A DNA stretch of 64,000 nt from Roseibium sp. MMSF_3544 (GCF_030732845.1 NZ_JASHKA010000001.1:124001-188000), one strand, 5' to 3'; numbered from the stretch's first letter, positions 36,205 through 46,119 are shown. Numbers and translations: made by a program. Notes: a model not told the origin generated them from the letters alone.

Positions 36205-37092
36205 ATGTGCGGAATTGTCGGCCTGTTTTTGAAAAAGGATGAGTTGCATCCACGTTTGGGAGATTTGCTGACTACGATGCTTGTGACCATGACGGATCGC
36301 GGGCCGGACAGCGCGGGGATAGCGATCTATTCAAACGAGGAAGGCGGGCTAAAGATCACGCTTCAGTCCGAAGCGCCTGACGAGGATTTTGAGGGATTGG
36401 GTGAGGCTCTTTCGGAAGCGTTGGGCATTCAAGCTGCTCTGAAACAGGTTGATACGCATGCCGTCCTGACGGTTCCGGAAACGGCCAGATCCGAAGCCCT
36501 GGCCTTTCTTGAGGAGCGAGGCTTGCGGGTCATGGGCGTCGGTGCGTCGATGGAAATCTACAAGGAAGTGGGACTTCCCGTCGATGTTGCCGCAAGATTT
36601 GGCCTTCGCGACATGGGCGGAACCCATGGTATCGGGCACACGCGCATGGCAACCGAGTCAGCAGTAACAACGCTTGGCGCGCACCCGTTTTCCACGGCCG
36701 ACGACCAATGCCTGGTGCACAACGGGTCCTTGTCCAACCACAACCAGATGCGGCGCAAACTGGCCAAGAAGGGTGTTCTGACAAAAACCGAAAACGACAC
36801 GGAAGTCGGAGCGGCCTACATTTCCTCACGGATTGCGGACGGCGCCGATTTGGGCGAAGCCCTTAAAGGAACACTTGAGGACCTGGACGGGTTCTTCACC
36901 TTCGTGACCGGAACGCGAAACGGATTTGGTGTTGTCCGTGACCCGATCGCCTGCAAGCCGGCCGTCATGGCCGAGACGGATGACTATGTCGCCTTCGCAT
37001 CCGAATACCGGGCCTTTGCAGACCTGCCGGGGATCGAGACGGCCCGTGTCTGGGAACCGGAACCCGCCACTGTCTACTTTTGGGAGCGCTGA
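36205..37092 (+). CDS. mgsA: Class II glutamine amidotransferase (N-methylglutamate synthase subunit A / GlxB-like)
   Basis: This 295-residue protein starts MCGIVGLFLKKDELHPRLGD; after Met removal Cys2 is the N-terminal nucleophile. It also has the glutaminase signature TRMATESAVTTLGAHPFSTADDQCLVHNGS. It matches the MgsA/GlxB family that resembles the amidotransferase domain of glutamate synthase. The next three genes are mgsB, mgsC and gmaS homologues in order, with 3' overlap near 37095. In the N-methylglutamate pathway MgsABC transfers a methylamine unit from gamma-glutamylmethylamide. Confidence 0.85.
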   Translation: MCGIVGLFLKKDELHPRLGDLLTTMLVTMTDRGPDSAGIAIYSNEEGGLKITLQSEAPDEDFEGLGEALSEALGIQAALKQVDTHAVLTVPETARSEALAFLEERGLRVMGVGASMEIYKEVGLPVDVAARFGLRDMGGTHGIGHTRMATESAVTTLGAHPFSTADDQCLVHNGSLSNHNQMRRKLAKKGVLTKTENDTEVGAAYISSRIADGADLGEALKGTLEDLDGFFTFVTGTRNGFGVVRDPIACKPAVMAETDDYVAFASEYRAFADLPGIETARVWEPEPATVYFWER

Positions 37093-37094
37093 GA

Positions 37095-37778
37095 ATGACC
37101 GTGCTGGATGCGGCGAACTTGTCGCTGCGGGACCTGAACCAGACCCTGCAGGCGGCGGCAAAAACAAGAAGCAATGAGGCCTTCGAGATTCTCAACCCCA
37201 GAGGATCACACGCGGTTGCTGTCGGTCTGGACGGGCCTGTCACCGTTACGATCAAAGGGTCGACTGGCTATTATTGCGCTGGAATGAACAAGGAAGCCAG
37301 CGTGACCGTGGAAGGTTCTGCCGGACCTGGAACGGCCGAAAACATGATGTCGGGTGTGGTCACCATTGAAGGTGATGCAAGCCAATATGCAGGCGCGACC
37401 GGCCATGGCGGTCTTCTGAACATCAAGGGGAATGCGTCCTCACGATGCGGTATTTCCATGAAGGGAATCGACATCGTCGTTCACGGCAATATCGGTCACA
37501 TGTCCGCTTTCATGGCCCAGAAAGGCAATCTTGTCGTCCTTGGAGATGCAGGCGACGCGCTCGGAGACTCTCTCTACGAAGCCAGGTTGTTCGTGCGCGG
37601 CGAGGTCAAGTCGCTTGGAGCGGACTGCGTAGAGAAGGAAATGCGGCCTGAACACCTGAGCCTTCTGGAAGATCTGCTGGCAAGAGCCGGAGCGGACGCC
37701 AGCCCGGCCGAGTTCCGCCGCTACGGCTCGGCTCGCAAACTTTACAACTTCAACATTGACCACGCGGGCGAGTACTGA
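37095..37778 (+). CDS. mgsB: GXGXG-motif subunit (N-methylglutamate synthase subunit B / GlxC-like)
   Basis: This 227-residue beta-helix protein is related to the C-terminal GXGXG domain of glutamate synthase. The repeats are visible as EGSAGPGTAENMMSGVVTIEGDASQYAGATGHGGLLNIKG and SRCGISMKGIDIVVHGNIGH. It starts at the ATG 3 bp after the amidotransferase stop region; an in-frame TTG at 37080 is less likely. It is probably structural, bridging the amidotransferase and FMN subunits. Confidence 0.85.
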   Translation: MTVLDAANLSLRDLNQTLQAAAKTRSNEAFEILNPRGSHAVAVGLDGPVTVTIKGSTGYYCAGMNKEASVTVEGSAGPGTAENMMSGVVTIEGDASQYAGATGHGGLLNIKGNASSRCGISMKGIDIVVHGNIGHMSAFMAQKGNLVVLGDAGDALGDSLYEARLFVRGEVKSLGADCVEKEMRPEHLSLLEDLLARAGADASPAEFRRYGSARKLYNFNIDHAGEY

Positions 37779-37780
37779 TC

Positions 37781-39106
37781 ATGGACAAGACACCTGATAC
37801 GGAACCGCGCCAGAGTTGGACATTTTCCCGGGAAACGAATTCCGAAATTCGGCGTGCGGCGGAAAGCGGTATCTACGATATTCGAGGCGGCGGCGCGAAA
37901 AGACGGGTTCCGCATTTCGACGACCTGGTGTTTCTGGGAGCCTCCATTTCCCGCTACCCTTTGGAGGGATATCGGGAGAAGTGCGAAACAGCGGTGACGC
38001 TCGGAACACGGTTTGCCAAAAAACCGATCGAACTGAAAATCCCGATCACGATCGCGGGCATGTCTTTCGGTGCGCTTTCGGGCCAGGCCAAGGAAGCGCT
38101 CGGACGCGGTGCAACGCTGGCCGGAACGTCCACGACAACCGGAGACGGCGGGATGACGCCGGAGGAGCGCGGGCATTCGGACAAACTGGTCTACCAGTAT
38201 CTGCCCAGCCGTTACGGGATGAACCCGGATGATCTTCGCCGCGCCGACGCCATTGAAATTGTCGTTGGGCAGGGCGCGAAGCCTGGTGGCGGAGGTATGC
38301 TCCTTGGCCAGAAAATCACCGAGCGTGTCGCCGGGATGCGCGATCTTCCCGAAGGAATTGACCAGAGGTCCGCGTGCCGTCACCCCGATTGGACCGGGCC
38401 GGATGATCTGGAAATCAAGATCCTGGAACTTCGGGAAATCACCAACTGGGAAAAGCCGATTTACGTCAAGATCGGTGGATCGCGTCCCTATTTCGATACG
38501 GCGCTTGCGATCAAGTCCGGAGCGGATGTGATCGTGCTTGATGGAATGCAGGGCGGGACGGCGGCGACGCAGGATGTTTTCATCGAGCATGTCGGGCTGC
38601 CGACGCTCGCATGCATCCGGCCCGCAGTTCAGGCCCTCCAGGATCTCAACATGCATCGCGAAGTCCAGCTTGTCGTCTCCGGCGGGATCCGCAACGGTGC
38701 GGACGTTGCCAAAGCGCTCGCGCTGGGTGCAGATGCTGTGGCGATCGGTACGGCGGCGCTTGTTGCGCTTGGTGACAATGATCCGAAGTGGGAAGAAGAA
38801 TACCGCAAACTTGGGACGACCTACGGTGCCTACGACGACTGGCATGAAGGCGCCGACCCGGCCGGCATCACGACGCAGGATCCGGTGCTTGCCGCGCGCA
38901 TGGATCCGGTGGAAGGCGGTCGGCGCCTGAGGAATTATCTCAATGTACTGACGCTGGAATGCCAGACGCTCGCGCGCGCCTGCGGCAAGAGCCACGTCCA
39001 CAATCTGGAACCGGAAGACCTGTGCGCCTTGACGATGGAGGCCGCCGCGATGGCGCAGGTGCCGCTGGCCGGAACGGACTGGTATCCGGGCAAACCCGGC
39101 TTTTGA
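37781..39106 (+). CDS. mgsC: FMN-binding glutamate-synthase-like subunit (N-methylglutamate synthase subunit C / GlxD-like)
   Basis: This 441-residue protein matches the glutamate synthase central and FMN domains: ITIAGMSFGALSGQAKEALGRG, GQGAKPGGGGMLLGQKITERVAGMR, IVLDGMQGGTAATQDVFIEH and VSGGIRNGADVAKALALGADAVAIGTAAL. The stretch with Cys in RSACRHPDWTGPDDLEIKI resembles the Fe-S region. It begins 2 bp after mgsB. With MgsA and MgsB it should form N-methylglutamate from glutamate and a methylamine donor, or a related transamidation. Confidence 0.88.
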   Translation: MDKTPDTEPRQSWTFSRETNSEIRRAAESGIYDIRGGGAKRRVPHFDDLVFLGASISRYPLEGYREKCETAVTLGTRFAKKPIELKIPITIAGMSFGALSGQAKEALGRGATLAGTSTTTGDGGMTPEERGHSDKLVYQYLPSRYGMNPDDLRRADAIEIVVGQGAKPGGGGMLLGQKITERVAGMRDLPEGIDQRSACRHPDWTGPDDLEIKILELREITNWEKPIYVKIGGSRPYFDTALAIKSGADVIVLDGMQGGTAATQDVFIEHVGLPTLACIRPAVQALQDLNMHREVQLVVSGGIRNGADVAKALALGADAVAIGTAALVALGDNDPKWEEEYRKLGTTYGAYDDWHEGADPAGITTQDPVLAARMDPVEGGRRLRNYLNVLTLECQTLARACGKSHVHNLEPEDLCALTMEAAAMAQVPLAGTDWYPGKPGF

Positions 39107-39168
39107 GCAACGTATAGCCGCTCGGGCGAAAGGCCAATCGCATACATAAACCGGAAGGAAACACGACA

Positions 39169-40473
39169 ATGACGGATCTCGCTGAATTTGCCGCCGAAAA
39201 AGGCGTGAAGTACTTCATGATTTCCTTCACCGATCTCTTCGGTGCGCAGCGCGCCAAGCTGGTGCCGGCGCAAGCCATTGCCGAGATGGCGGAGGAGGGC
39301 GCCGGTTTTGCAGGATTTGCGACGTGGCTCGACATGACACCGGCGCATCCCGACATGCTCGCAGTGCCGGATCCGGAAACTGTCATCCAGATGCCCTGGC
39401 GGCCGGAAGTCGCCTGGGTCGCCGCCAATTGCGTGATGGAAGGCAGCGAGGTCGAACAGGCACCGAGAAATGTCCTGCGGCGGCTGGTCGCTGAAGCTGC
39501 GAAGGAAAGCCTTCGGGTCAAAACCGGTGTCGAAGCGGAGTTTTTCCTGCTGACACCGGAGGGAACGGAGATTTCCGATCCGGCCGACAAAGCCGAAAAG
39601 CCCTGCTACGACCAGCAGGCCGTGATGCGGCGCTACGACGTCATCTCAGAAATCTGCGACTACATGCTCGATCTCGGCTGGGGGCCTTACCAGAACGACC
39701 ATGAGGACGCCAATGGCCAGTTCGAGATGAATTGGGAATTCGCCGATGCGCTCGTGACGGCCGACCGTCACAGTTTCTTCAAGTTCATGGTGAAATCGGT
39801 CGCTGAAAAGCATGGCTTCCGGGCGACTTTCATGCCCAAACCGGTCGAGGGCCTGACAGGAAATGGCTGCCATGCACATGTCTCGGTGTGGGACCTTGAG
39901 GGACAGTCCAACGCGTTTGTCGACATGTCACAGGAGCTGGGTCTTTCGGACAAGGGACGCGCTTTTCTTGGCGGCATCATGAAACATGCCGAAGGCCTGG
40001 CGGCGATCACGAACCCGACCGTGAACAGCTACAAGCGCATCAATGCACCCCGAACCCTTTCCGGGGCGACCTGGGCGCCGAACACCGTGACATGGACCGG
40101 CAACAACCGGACCCACATGGTCCGGGTGCCTGGACCCGGGCGTTTCGAACTGCGGCTCGCAGACGGCGCGGCAAACCCTTACCTTCTGCAGGCAGCCATT
40201 ATCGCAGCCGGTTTGTCCGGCTTGAGAACAAACGCTGACCCCGGTCCCCGATACGATATCGACATGTATGCCGAGGGCCACACCGTAACGGATGTGAAGC
40301 ATCTGCCGCTCAACTTGCTCGATGCGCTCCGTGCCTTTGATGCCGACGGGGAATTGAAAGCACTCCTCGGTGAAGAGTTTGCGGCGTCCTATGTCAAGAT
40401 GAAAAACGAAGAGTGGAATTCGTTTGTTTCTCATTTCTCGGCATGGGAGCGAGAGCACACGCTGGATGTTTGA
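39169..40473 (+). CDS. gmaS: Type III glutamine synthetase-like gamma-glutamylmethylamide synthetase
   Basis: This 434-residue glutamine-synthetase-fold protein has the metal and ATP segments VEAEFFLLTPEG, NDHEDANGQFEMNWEFADAL, FMPKPVEGLTGNGCHAHVSV and NSYKRINAPRTLSGATWAPN. It groups by eye with GmaS/GlnT, which joins methylamine (or ammonia) to glutamate. It lies 62 bp after mgsC with a GGAAGGAAAC ribosome site. The stop codon is part of a GAGCGC/GCGCTC hairpin (40472-40491). No mgdABCD genes are present downstream, so methylamine oxidation cannot be completed from this locus alone. Confidence 0.88.
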   Translation: MTDLAEFAAEKGVKYFMISFTDLFGAQRAKLVPAQAIAEMAEEGAGFAGFATWLDMTPAHPDMLAVPDPETVIQMPWRPEVAWVAANCVMEGSEVEQAPRNVLRRLVAEAAKESLRVKTGVEAEFFLLTPEGTEISDPADKAEKPCYDQQAVMRRYDVISEICDYMLDLGWGPYQNDHEDANGQFEMNWEFADALVTADRHSFFKFMVKSVAEKHGFRATFMPKPVEGLTGNGCHAHVSVWDLEGQSNAFVDMSQELGLSDKGRAFLGGIMKHAEGLAAITNPTVNSYKRINAPRTLSGATWAPNTVTWTGNNRTHMVRVPGPGRFELRLADGAANPYLLQAAIIAAGLSGLRTNADPGPRYDIDMYAEGHTVTDVKHLPLNLLDALRAFDADGELKALLGEEFAASYVKMKNEEWNSFVSHFSAWEREHTLDV

Positions 40474-40491
40474 GCGCAAGAACAGGCGCTC
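40472..40491 (+). terminator. Hairpin at the end of the mgs-gmaS operon
   Basis: GAGCGC at 40472-40477 pairs with GCGCTC at 40486-40491 across an 8-nt loop and starts within the gmaS stop codon. A weak T-stretch follows, so this is a terminator or mRNA end-stabiliser at moderate confidence. Confidence 0.45.
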
Positions 40492-42230
40492 TTGAGGAGA
40501 ACGGGCCACGCCTCCACGGCCGAGCTTGATCAGCATGCGCGAAACAATGCTGCTTGAGCACATTGATTGGCTTTTTTGGGCATGTCATGGCCTTTGCCAA
40601 GAATTCGGTTCAAGCGCGGTTGCACACACCATCAGAACGAAACTCTTGCGCGCAGTTTAGATTTCTGTGTTCGCAGCGCATGGTTGCAAGGTGCCTGTCT
40701 TGTTAAAGTGCGCTTTGCGCGGCACGCAATCTTGCCTGCGCTAAACGTGCATCGTCCCCCATAATTATCTGATTTATATGAATTAATTTGAATATCGTAC
40801 GTCTTGCGTACGTTCGAGTTCCGCATAACGGATAGAGGCATTCTTCTCGTATCGATAAGTCATGGTTTGACGAATCGGGGGATGAGGGTGCGACCGGCAG
40901 AAGAAAGCGGGTTCTCATGCAGAGCGGCATGGTCTGGTAGGCCGGTGCGTTTCATGTCGCCACGCCATGGCATTCACCTCAATGCCGACGCACTCCTTTT
41001 GCAGGCGTTCCTCAGAGTGATTTATTCGGCGCGTGATGCGTCGCCATTTCAGGACAATTTCAAAGGCACGACAAGGCGCACACCGAAATGCACATCAGGC
41101 AACTCTTCGAGCCGCCCGGTCACGGCGCCAGATCCAGTGTCGCATCGATGCCGGTCACATCAGCGTCCTGCGGCGGGGCCTCGGCGGGCTGCACGGGATG
41201 ACGCGTGCTTTAGGCGGCTTCACGTACTGACTGCGCAATTGAAAATCAAACAGCCGCAATCGCCGAAGACCCTGACCTCGAGCCTAATACCTTTCCTGCC
41301 GCCCAAATGTGCAAAACACACCATTCTGCATCGCGTGGTGAGGGACCGTCCGTCGGCTCGCCGCGCCCGGACCCAGTCCGAATTGCCACATCCTGTTCCG
41401 GCATGGCAGCGCTTTATCGCTGCGTCGCTCTCATCTGTGCCGCAGTTAGCCGTTGGTGCGATGCCGGATGCTCCCACCCGCCTGGTAAAGACGCTGGAAC
41501 TGACCCGATAGGTCCCCCACACCTGGCGAGTTTCAGCGTGACCCGGGCGGGTGGGGCACCCAATTTTTCCCACGTTTCATAGATGACATCCACAGATCAG
41601 TAGCGGGCGTGGAGACGCGAGCCAAAGTCAGTATTCGAAACCCTGGCCCTGCTTGAGTTTCTCGCCGGGTGTCTGCGGGTTCAGCAGTTCGCCTGAAAAG
41701 AGTTGGATGTCCGTGCCTTCGACGGAATTGTCGTTGTTTCTGCTGCCGCTTTTGAGTTGAACAGCAAGACAAATGGGGTCGGCCGAACCGGCTTGGCACG
41801 TTTCGCTTCAACAGGTATTGCGGGGCCATCCTCAGGATTTGTTTACCTTATTTTTATGGTCGCTGGATACGGTGGGACTGTGTGGGGGACGTCCGAAACG
41901 CGAGACGTCCAGGAATGACACGATCCAACCAGCAATTCTGGCTGGCGCTATTTTTTGCGTCGGCGATCCCGTTTGCGCAGCGCGTGCTTGCGCGGGCAAA
42001 CGACGCAGTCTCTACAGTCTCGCGATATCCGTCGACAGCGCCCAACGCCGGGGCTGACATCGCGGCTGGCGAAGCCGCTATTTTTGTCTCGTCAATCAGA
42101 ACCAAATCCGCTGGGAGGCACGCTTGTGCGGCGTTCGCCTCCGACAGCGGACAGCGCATACTCTCAGATCCAATCAAGTCGGAGCCCCAATGCGGCCCGG
42201 GGCGACCGGTGCTGAAATCCGGAGACCAGC
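40492..42230 (+). other. 1.7-kb gene-poor region with an orphan regulatory copy and repeats
   Basis: No convincing gene is seen; open frames here have no family character. The region contains a copy (40813-40890) of the upstream region of the first AraC gene, including GCATAACG at 40823-40830. It also has a GGTCCCCCACACC repeat (around 41511-41523) and a GTGTGGGGGAC repeat in the other orientation (41880-41890). The mixture suggests decay after duplication of an AraC locus. Confidence 0.5.
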
Positions 42231-43082
42231 ATGCAATCCAGTAATCTTTCAGAAGCCGCAACAGGCGGGAAGTCCGGCATGTTGCGGGGGCTCGCAACCA
42301 AGGTCATTTGCCTCGTCGCGATCTGCCATGCTTGTCTGGTCCTGACAGTAGCCACTTCCTTGTGGCAAATGGCAGAGATCGGGTCCCTGATTGACGATCT
42401 CGCCCAAAGGGACGTTCCTCTGACGACCGCAGTGATCGGCATAAAGACGAAACAACTTGAACAGTCGGTCCATCTGGAGCGATCTCTTCTTGCAGGTCTC
42501 AAACAATTGGAAGGTCGAAAGGCGAGGGAAGACTTCCAACACGCGCGCACCGCCTTTCTGACCAATGCGATGGAAGTTCATATGGAAATTTCGCGGGCAC
42601 GTGAACTTGCCGGCGCGATTGGAAACAGGGCCGTGGATGACGCTGCGAGATGGGAGATTGAAAAGACATACCAGTCTCTCGGCGCCGCTGCCGAGATACA
42701 CCGGACTTACAACGAGCATGCCCTTAAGCTTTTCGATCTGATTGAAACCGGAAAACTTACGGACGCGCTTGCGGAGCATCAAGAAATTGCAGTCAGGGAA
42801 GACAGTCTGAACCAAGCCTTTGACGCCATTGCACAGACGCTCTCTGCGTTTACTCTTGAGGGTGCCCGAGCTGCTCTGGCGAGCCGGCGGCGTACGGTTA
42901 CCGCGGCCATGGTGGTTTTCACGATCATATTTGCATCTTCTCTTGGACTGGCGGTCCTGCTGACCCAGCGTGGAATCATGAGGCCGCTCGGAGACCTGTT
43001 CTCTGTCACCGGGCCATGGACGCCAGGAGCTCATTCGGTGGACATGCACGCAACGCCAAGGACGACATCCGCTCGTACGTAA
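42231..43082 (+). pseudogene. Truncated methyl-accepting chemotaxis protein (sensor half only)
   Basis: This 283-residue frame has a cytoplasmic N-terminus, a TM1 (ATKVICLVAICHACLVLTVA), and a helical periplasmic sensor region of about 190 residues with the HBM/four-helix look (IGIKTKQLEQSVHLERSLLAGLKQ). TM2 (AAMVVFTIIFASSLGLAVLL) is followed by the first HAMP residues (MRPLGDLFSVTG). The expected HAMP and signalling domain are missing. In another frame just after, AMDARSSFGG and NAKDDI look like broken HAMP remains, so a frameshift plus deletion is likely. No methyl-accepting region is found downstream. Confidence 0.65.
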
Positions 43083-43875
43083 AGCTGCGCAAGATCTGTC
43101 GGGTGTCACAAAACCAAGCCATGTTCCGGAATTTGTGCGCTTGCGCGACGGATAGAGTGACGCGCCTTGTTTGAAGACACTTTGGTTCCAACAAGACAAG
43201 GCCGACTCAGCGCTTCCCGAGTTCGGATAAAGCCATCCGGTTTTGCTCGATGGACGCGTGCTGCGCTAACTGTGCATACATTGATGTAAAATATTGATTT
43301 AAAACAAATAAATCAAATTTTTGCAGTCAAAGTGTGTTCGAATTCTGCATAACGAACCCAAGCCTTCTTTTCGTATTCATAACTAGGCAGTTACGAATCG
43401 GGGGATCGGGGTGGTGACCTCATGTGATGGGTTGCATTCGGACAGGACAAAGACCGCTGAGAGGCTGGTCAGGATCTTGGCGTTGAGCGCCAGTAATTAC
43501 GTGGGCGCCCGCGACAGCCGTGTGCAAGACGATCTCGTTTCTAAAAGGCGCACTCCTGCCGGCGCAAATTCGTCGTCAGGCAAGGCATTTCTCTTCCGCA
43601 ATAGCCAATCTGCTGCCGTTAAGCGACATGGGCATGTCGGCAGCACGGCCTCACCCGGGCAGAGCGCAGAACCCGACCCAACAGGTCCCCCACACCTGTC
43701 TGGTTTGCGCATTGTCCGGGTGGGTGGCCGTTACCGTAGTGAAACGAACATTCGCATCGGAAAACGGCATCAAGAGCCGTTGGTAAGCAGGTCTCTTCAG
43801 GAGGGGCGCGACGACTCAAATCCTGAAAAATCCAAAAGGGTCGGAAGATGTTTCGGCCATTGCGGGTAAGGACCC
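43083..43875 (+). other. Upstream region of the first AraC gene
   Basis: This 793-bp region has no convincing gene. It contains a conserved block at 43338-43412 with GCATAACG (43347-43354), closely matching 40813-40890, and a GGTCCCCCACACCTG repeat at 43684-43698. The stretch 43270-43330 is A+T-rich and may hold a promoter. Confidence 0.5.
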
Positions 43876-44904
43876 ATGAACAAGTATGTCGATTTGAATA
43901 AGTTTGGAGATTTTGAACCGGTAAACGTCCAGTCTTTGGTGCTGAACAAGTTCCATACTGAAGATCTGGACTTCCATGCGAAGTTGTTCGATGGCATCGA
44001 GTTGGAGGCTGTTCAACTCAGCCCCGGCGCATTCAAAGGCAGCTTGTTTTTTGCTCTGGTCGACAAGCTTTCGTTTCACGTTTCACACTGTGCGCAAGCC
44101 TTGGAAAAGCGCATAGAAGTTCATCCCGACAAGTTCATGTTTTGCATTTGTCTTTGTGAAGACTGTTCCAAGGCCATACTCGGAATAACGGATACCGAGC
44201 CTTGGATCTATGTGCTGCCGCCCGGCGGAAAAGCCGTGGCGACCACGTCCGTCGACTGCTCTCTTCTGATCATGACAGTCGATTGCGAGGAGTTGCTGAC
44301 GCACGACAACCTGACGCCGGAAGTCCGGAACTGGTTCCACAAACTGAGGCGGGACGGGGAGTTTGTCCGTTCAGCGCGGCTCACCCATCGCATCAGGGAA
44401 GATGCATTCCTGACGATCCAGAGTGTCAAAGGCGTCGACAGCGCAAACCAGAGCAGAACGATCAAGGTTGTCCACCAGGCAATGATGTCGAGTATTTCGA
44501 CGTGCTTCTCCCTGGAGTGGCTCGAGCGCGGGGAGTTTGCCGTTATACACCGGTCTCCGGCTCTGGAGCGCTTTCTCAAGGCAAGAAACCTCATTGCGGA
44601 GCACGCCGTCAATCTTGGACATGACATCAGTCAGGCCTTGTCCAAACTCGGGTCCAAGCGATCTCTGGAACAGGCCTTTGCTCTCCATACCAACATGGGC
44701 CCCCGTTCATACGCGCGGATCATCCGGCTCCACAAAGCGCGAAGAAAGCTCAGGGATGAGCGCTACCGGGATGAATCCATCGGCAACATCGCGGCGCAAG
44801 AGGGCTTTTGGGACTGGAGCAGGTTCACCGGATACTACAGCAAGCATTTTGGAGAGCTCCCGTCAGAAACGCGGGAGAAGTCGACAACGCAAAGTCCAAA
44901 CTAA
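43876..44904 (+). CDS. AraC-family regulator 1
   Basis: This 342-residue protein has a C-terminal AraC-type double HTH: KLGSKRSLEQAFALHTNMGP, then SYARIIRLHKARRKLRDERY, then SIGNIAAQEGFWDWSRFTGYYSKHFGELPSETRE. The N-terminal 230 residues form a cupin-like or EutR-like sensory region (FHAKLFDGIELEAVQLSPGAFKG). It is one of three paralogues within 5.2 kb (also at 46957 and 48086). All end in the same F-W-D-W-S-R-F segment. The likely target motif is discussed under findings. Confidence 0.9.
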   Translation: MNKYVDLNKFGDFEPVNVQSLVLNKFHTEDLDFHAKLFDGIELEAVQLSPGAFKGSLFFALVDKLSFHVSHCAQALEKRIEVHPDKFMFCICLCEDCSKAILGITDTEPWIYVLPPGGKAVATTSVDCSLLIMTVDCEELLTHDNLTPEVRNWFHKLRRDGEFVRSARLTHRIREDAFLTIQSVKGVDSANQSRTIKVVHQAMMSSISTCFSLEWLERGEFAVIHRSPALERFLKARNLIAEHAVNLGHDISQALSKLGSKRSLEQAFALHTNMGPRSYARIIRLHKARRKLRDERYRDESIGNIAAQEGFWDWSRFTGYYSKHFGELPSETREKSTTQSPN

Positions 44905-44971
44905 GGGCGCTGACCAGGCTTCGGATCTTGCGCCTTTAAACAGAAACCCGGCTCAACGATTTGGCTTTGAG

Positions 44972-45217
44972 TCAGTCCCGATCAAGTGCCGTTACGGGGA
45001 CATTGGCAAAGTCTGGAAACTCCACCCTGAATTGTTCAATTGCGCGCCGTCTTGCGCGTCCCCTTTCCTTCAGATCGTCCCCAGAGACGCGAACTGCCTC
45101 GACTCTTTGAGATCCATTCACACGAATGACAAACCAGAACAAAAGACACGGTTCCCGATCGCCTGCTCGCTGACAGGGGCGAGATGAGCAAGTGAAGTAA
45201 ATCTGATCAGCAGTCAT
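44972..45217 (-). CDS. Small uncharacterised protein
   Basis: This 81-residue frame begins MTADQIYFTCSSRPCQRAGD. Its charged C-terminal part (VNGSQRVEAVRVSGDDLKERGRARRRAIEQFRVEFPDF) looks like genuine protein rather than a shadow. Support comes from a correctly oriented copy of the TTGCGCA-N4-GCRTAAY motif about 140 bp upstream (45354-45372). There is no known family. Confidence 0.4.
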   Translation of the reverse strand: MTADQIYFTCSSRPCQRAGDREPCLLFWFVIRVNGSQRVEAVRVSGDDLKERGRARRRAIEQFRVEFPDFANVPVTALDRD

Positions 45218-45717
45218 CAGTGTCAGCGCAAAGTATCACTCGGGTGTTCTAAACGGTCCGTCATCTGTTTTCCTTGGCGAACAATCCCTGATTAAGGTAA
45301 GAGTTCTTCTCAACCTATATTTGCGTTGATGCTAGCGAATAAACGGCTGTGAAGTTATGCGGTCTGCGCAAAAAGGGGTCTTCCACCACGCGACACGCTG
45401 CCTGTCTCGTTTTACGGAAACCGCGTGTGCCGAATTCAAACAAGGTGACACTGGAAACGAGTGGATCCCCGATCAAGTCGGGGATGATGTGTGTTTGGTT
45501 CACGCTCTCAACAAATCTTCGGTTCCGTCCCGGATCTGATCCGGGACCTGCGCCGCACTTGCCATGTAACCTCGGCTCAAGCTCGGGACGGCGAGGATTT
45601 TTCGGGTGGCGATGATAGGAGGGGGCACACAGATCGTTCCGGCCGGCACTCTGAACGTAGCGCAGATGCGGGTCCTTGCACGGCTATGGTTGAGAATGGC
45701 GTGGATTTATCTCCAGC
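45218..45717. other. Repeat-rich intergenic region
   Basis: There is no gene. It contains one TTGCGCA-N4-GCRTAAY site (45354-45372, minus orientation) and an 88-bp dispersed repeat copy (45382-45469). Two palindromes follow: ATCCCCGA/TCGGGGAT (45465-45472 and 45478-45485) and GTCCCGGAT/ATCCGGGAC (45527-45535 and 45539-45547). The last two are typical dispersed intergenic palindromes. Confidence 0.6.
45382..45469 (+). repeat. Dispersed repeat, copy 1
   Basis: The segment beginning TTCCACCACGC and ending in CTGGAAACGAGTGGATCCC recurs at 52087-52173 with many matching blocks, such as ATTCAAACAA and TGGAAACGAGTGG. It has no coding character. Confidence 0.65.
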
Positions 45718-46014
45718 CTAGTTCCGAAACGCACCTTCCGGCCGGTAGGTGTCCATCACCTTGTCCAAATGCTCATTTGTAATCGCCGGGTTTGCCTTTT
45801 GCAGACAGGGCAGCAGGATCGCTTTGTTGGCCCGCTGCTCCTCACCGGTGGGATATTTGTCTGGCTCAGGGTTTACCGGTTTAAAGCACTCTATGAAAAC
45901 GGCTTCCGAGATATTTAGGTCGGCAGCGATCCGGTCAGTTGGACGATTAGGGTCTTGATCCGCAACGGCCACAGTCGCAACGATCAGCGGCAACACAAAC
46001 GCAATTATTTTCAT
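45718..46014 (-). CDS. Small periplasmic protein
   Basis: This 98-residue protein begins with a signal peptide, MKIIAFVLPLIVATVAVADQ, with cleavage likely after AVA. The mature part is helical with two Cys (VFIECFKPVNPEPDKYPTGE and ILLPCLQKANPAIT) that may pair. The segment PTDRIAADLNIS resembles small periplasmic proteins annotated as hypothetical in Rhizobiales. Function is unknown. Confidence 0.75.
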   Translation of the reverse strand: MKIIAFVLPLIVATVAVADQDPNRPTDRIAADLNISEAVFIECFKPVNPEPDKYPTGEEQRANKAILLPCLQKANPAITNEHLDKVMDTYRPEGAFRN

Positions 46015-46119
46015 TTTTCAAAAATGGCTTTTAGAAAAACGGCCGGCGTCAGGACTACTATCTTGGATGACGCTCCAGCACTGCGCACTTTGTCCAGCAG
46101 TCGCTTTGATGTTTTGCCT

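Noticed and set aside
37742-39169. 475-residue minus-strand frame opposite mgsC
   Set aside because: It is antisense to a strongly conserved FMN-domain protein and has no own motif.
40804-41511. 235-residue open frame in the gene-poor region
   Set aside because: Composition is rich in Arg, Ser and Pro without domain features; it overlaps the repeated regulatory block, so it is probably non-coding.
43411-43869. 152-residue frame before AraC 1
   Set aside because: Its apparent similarity to a frame near 41500 is due to the shared GGTCCCCCACACC repeat, not to protein conservation.
45465-45547. Two perfect palindromes that might be a CRISPR or attachment site
   Set aside because: They are single dispersed intergenic palindromes of the GTCCCGGAT type, without regular spacers or integrase nearby.
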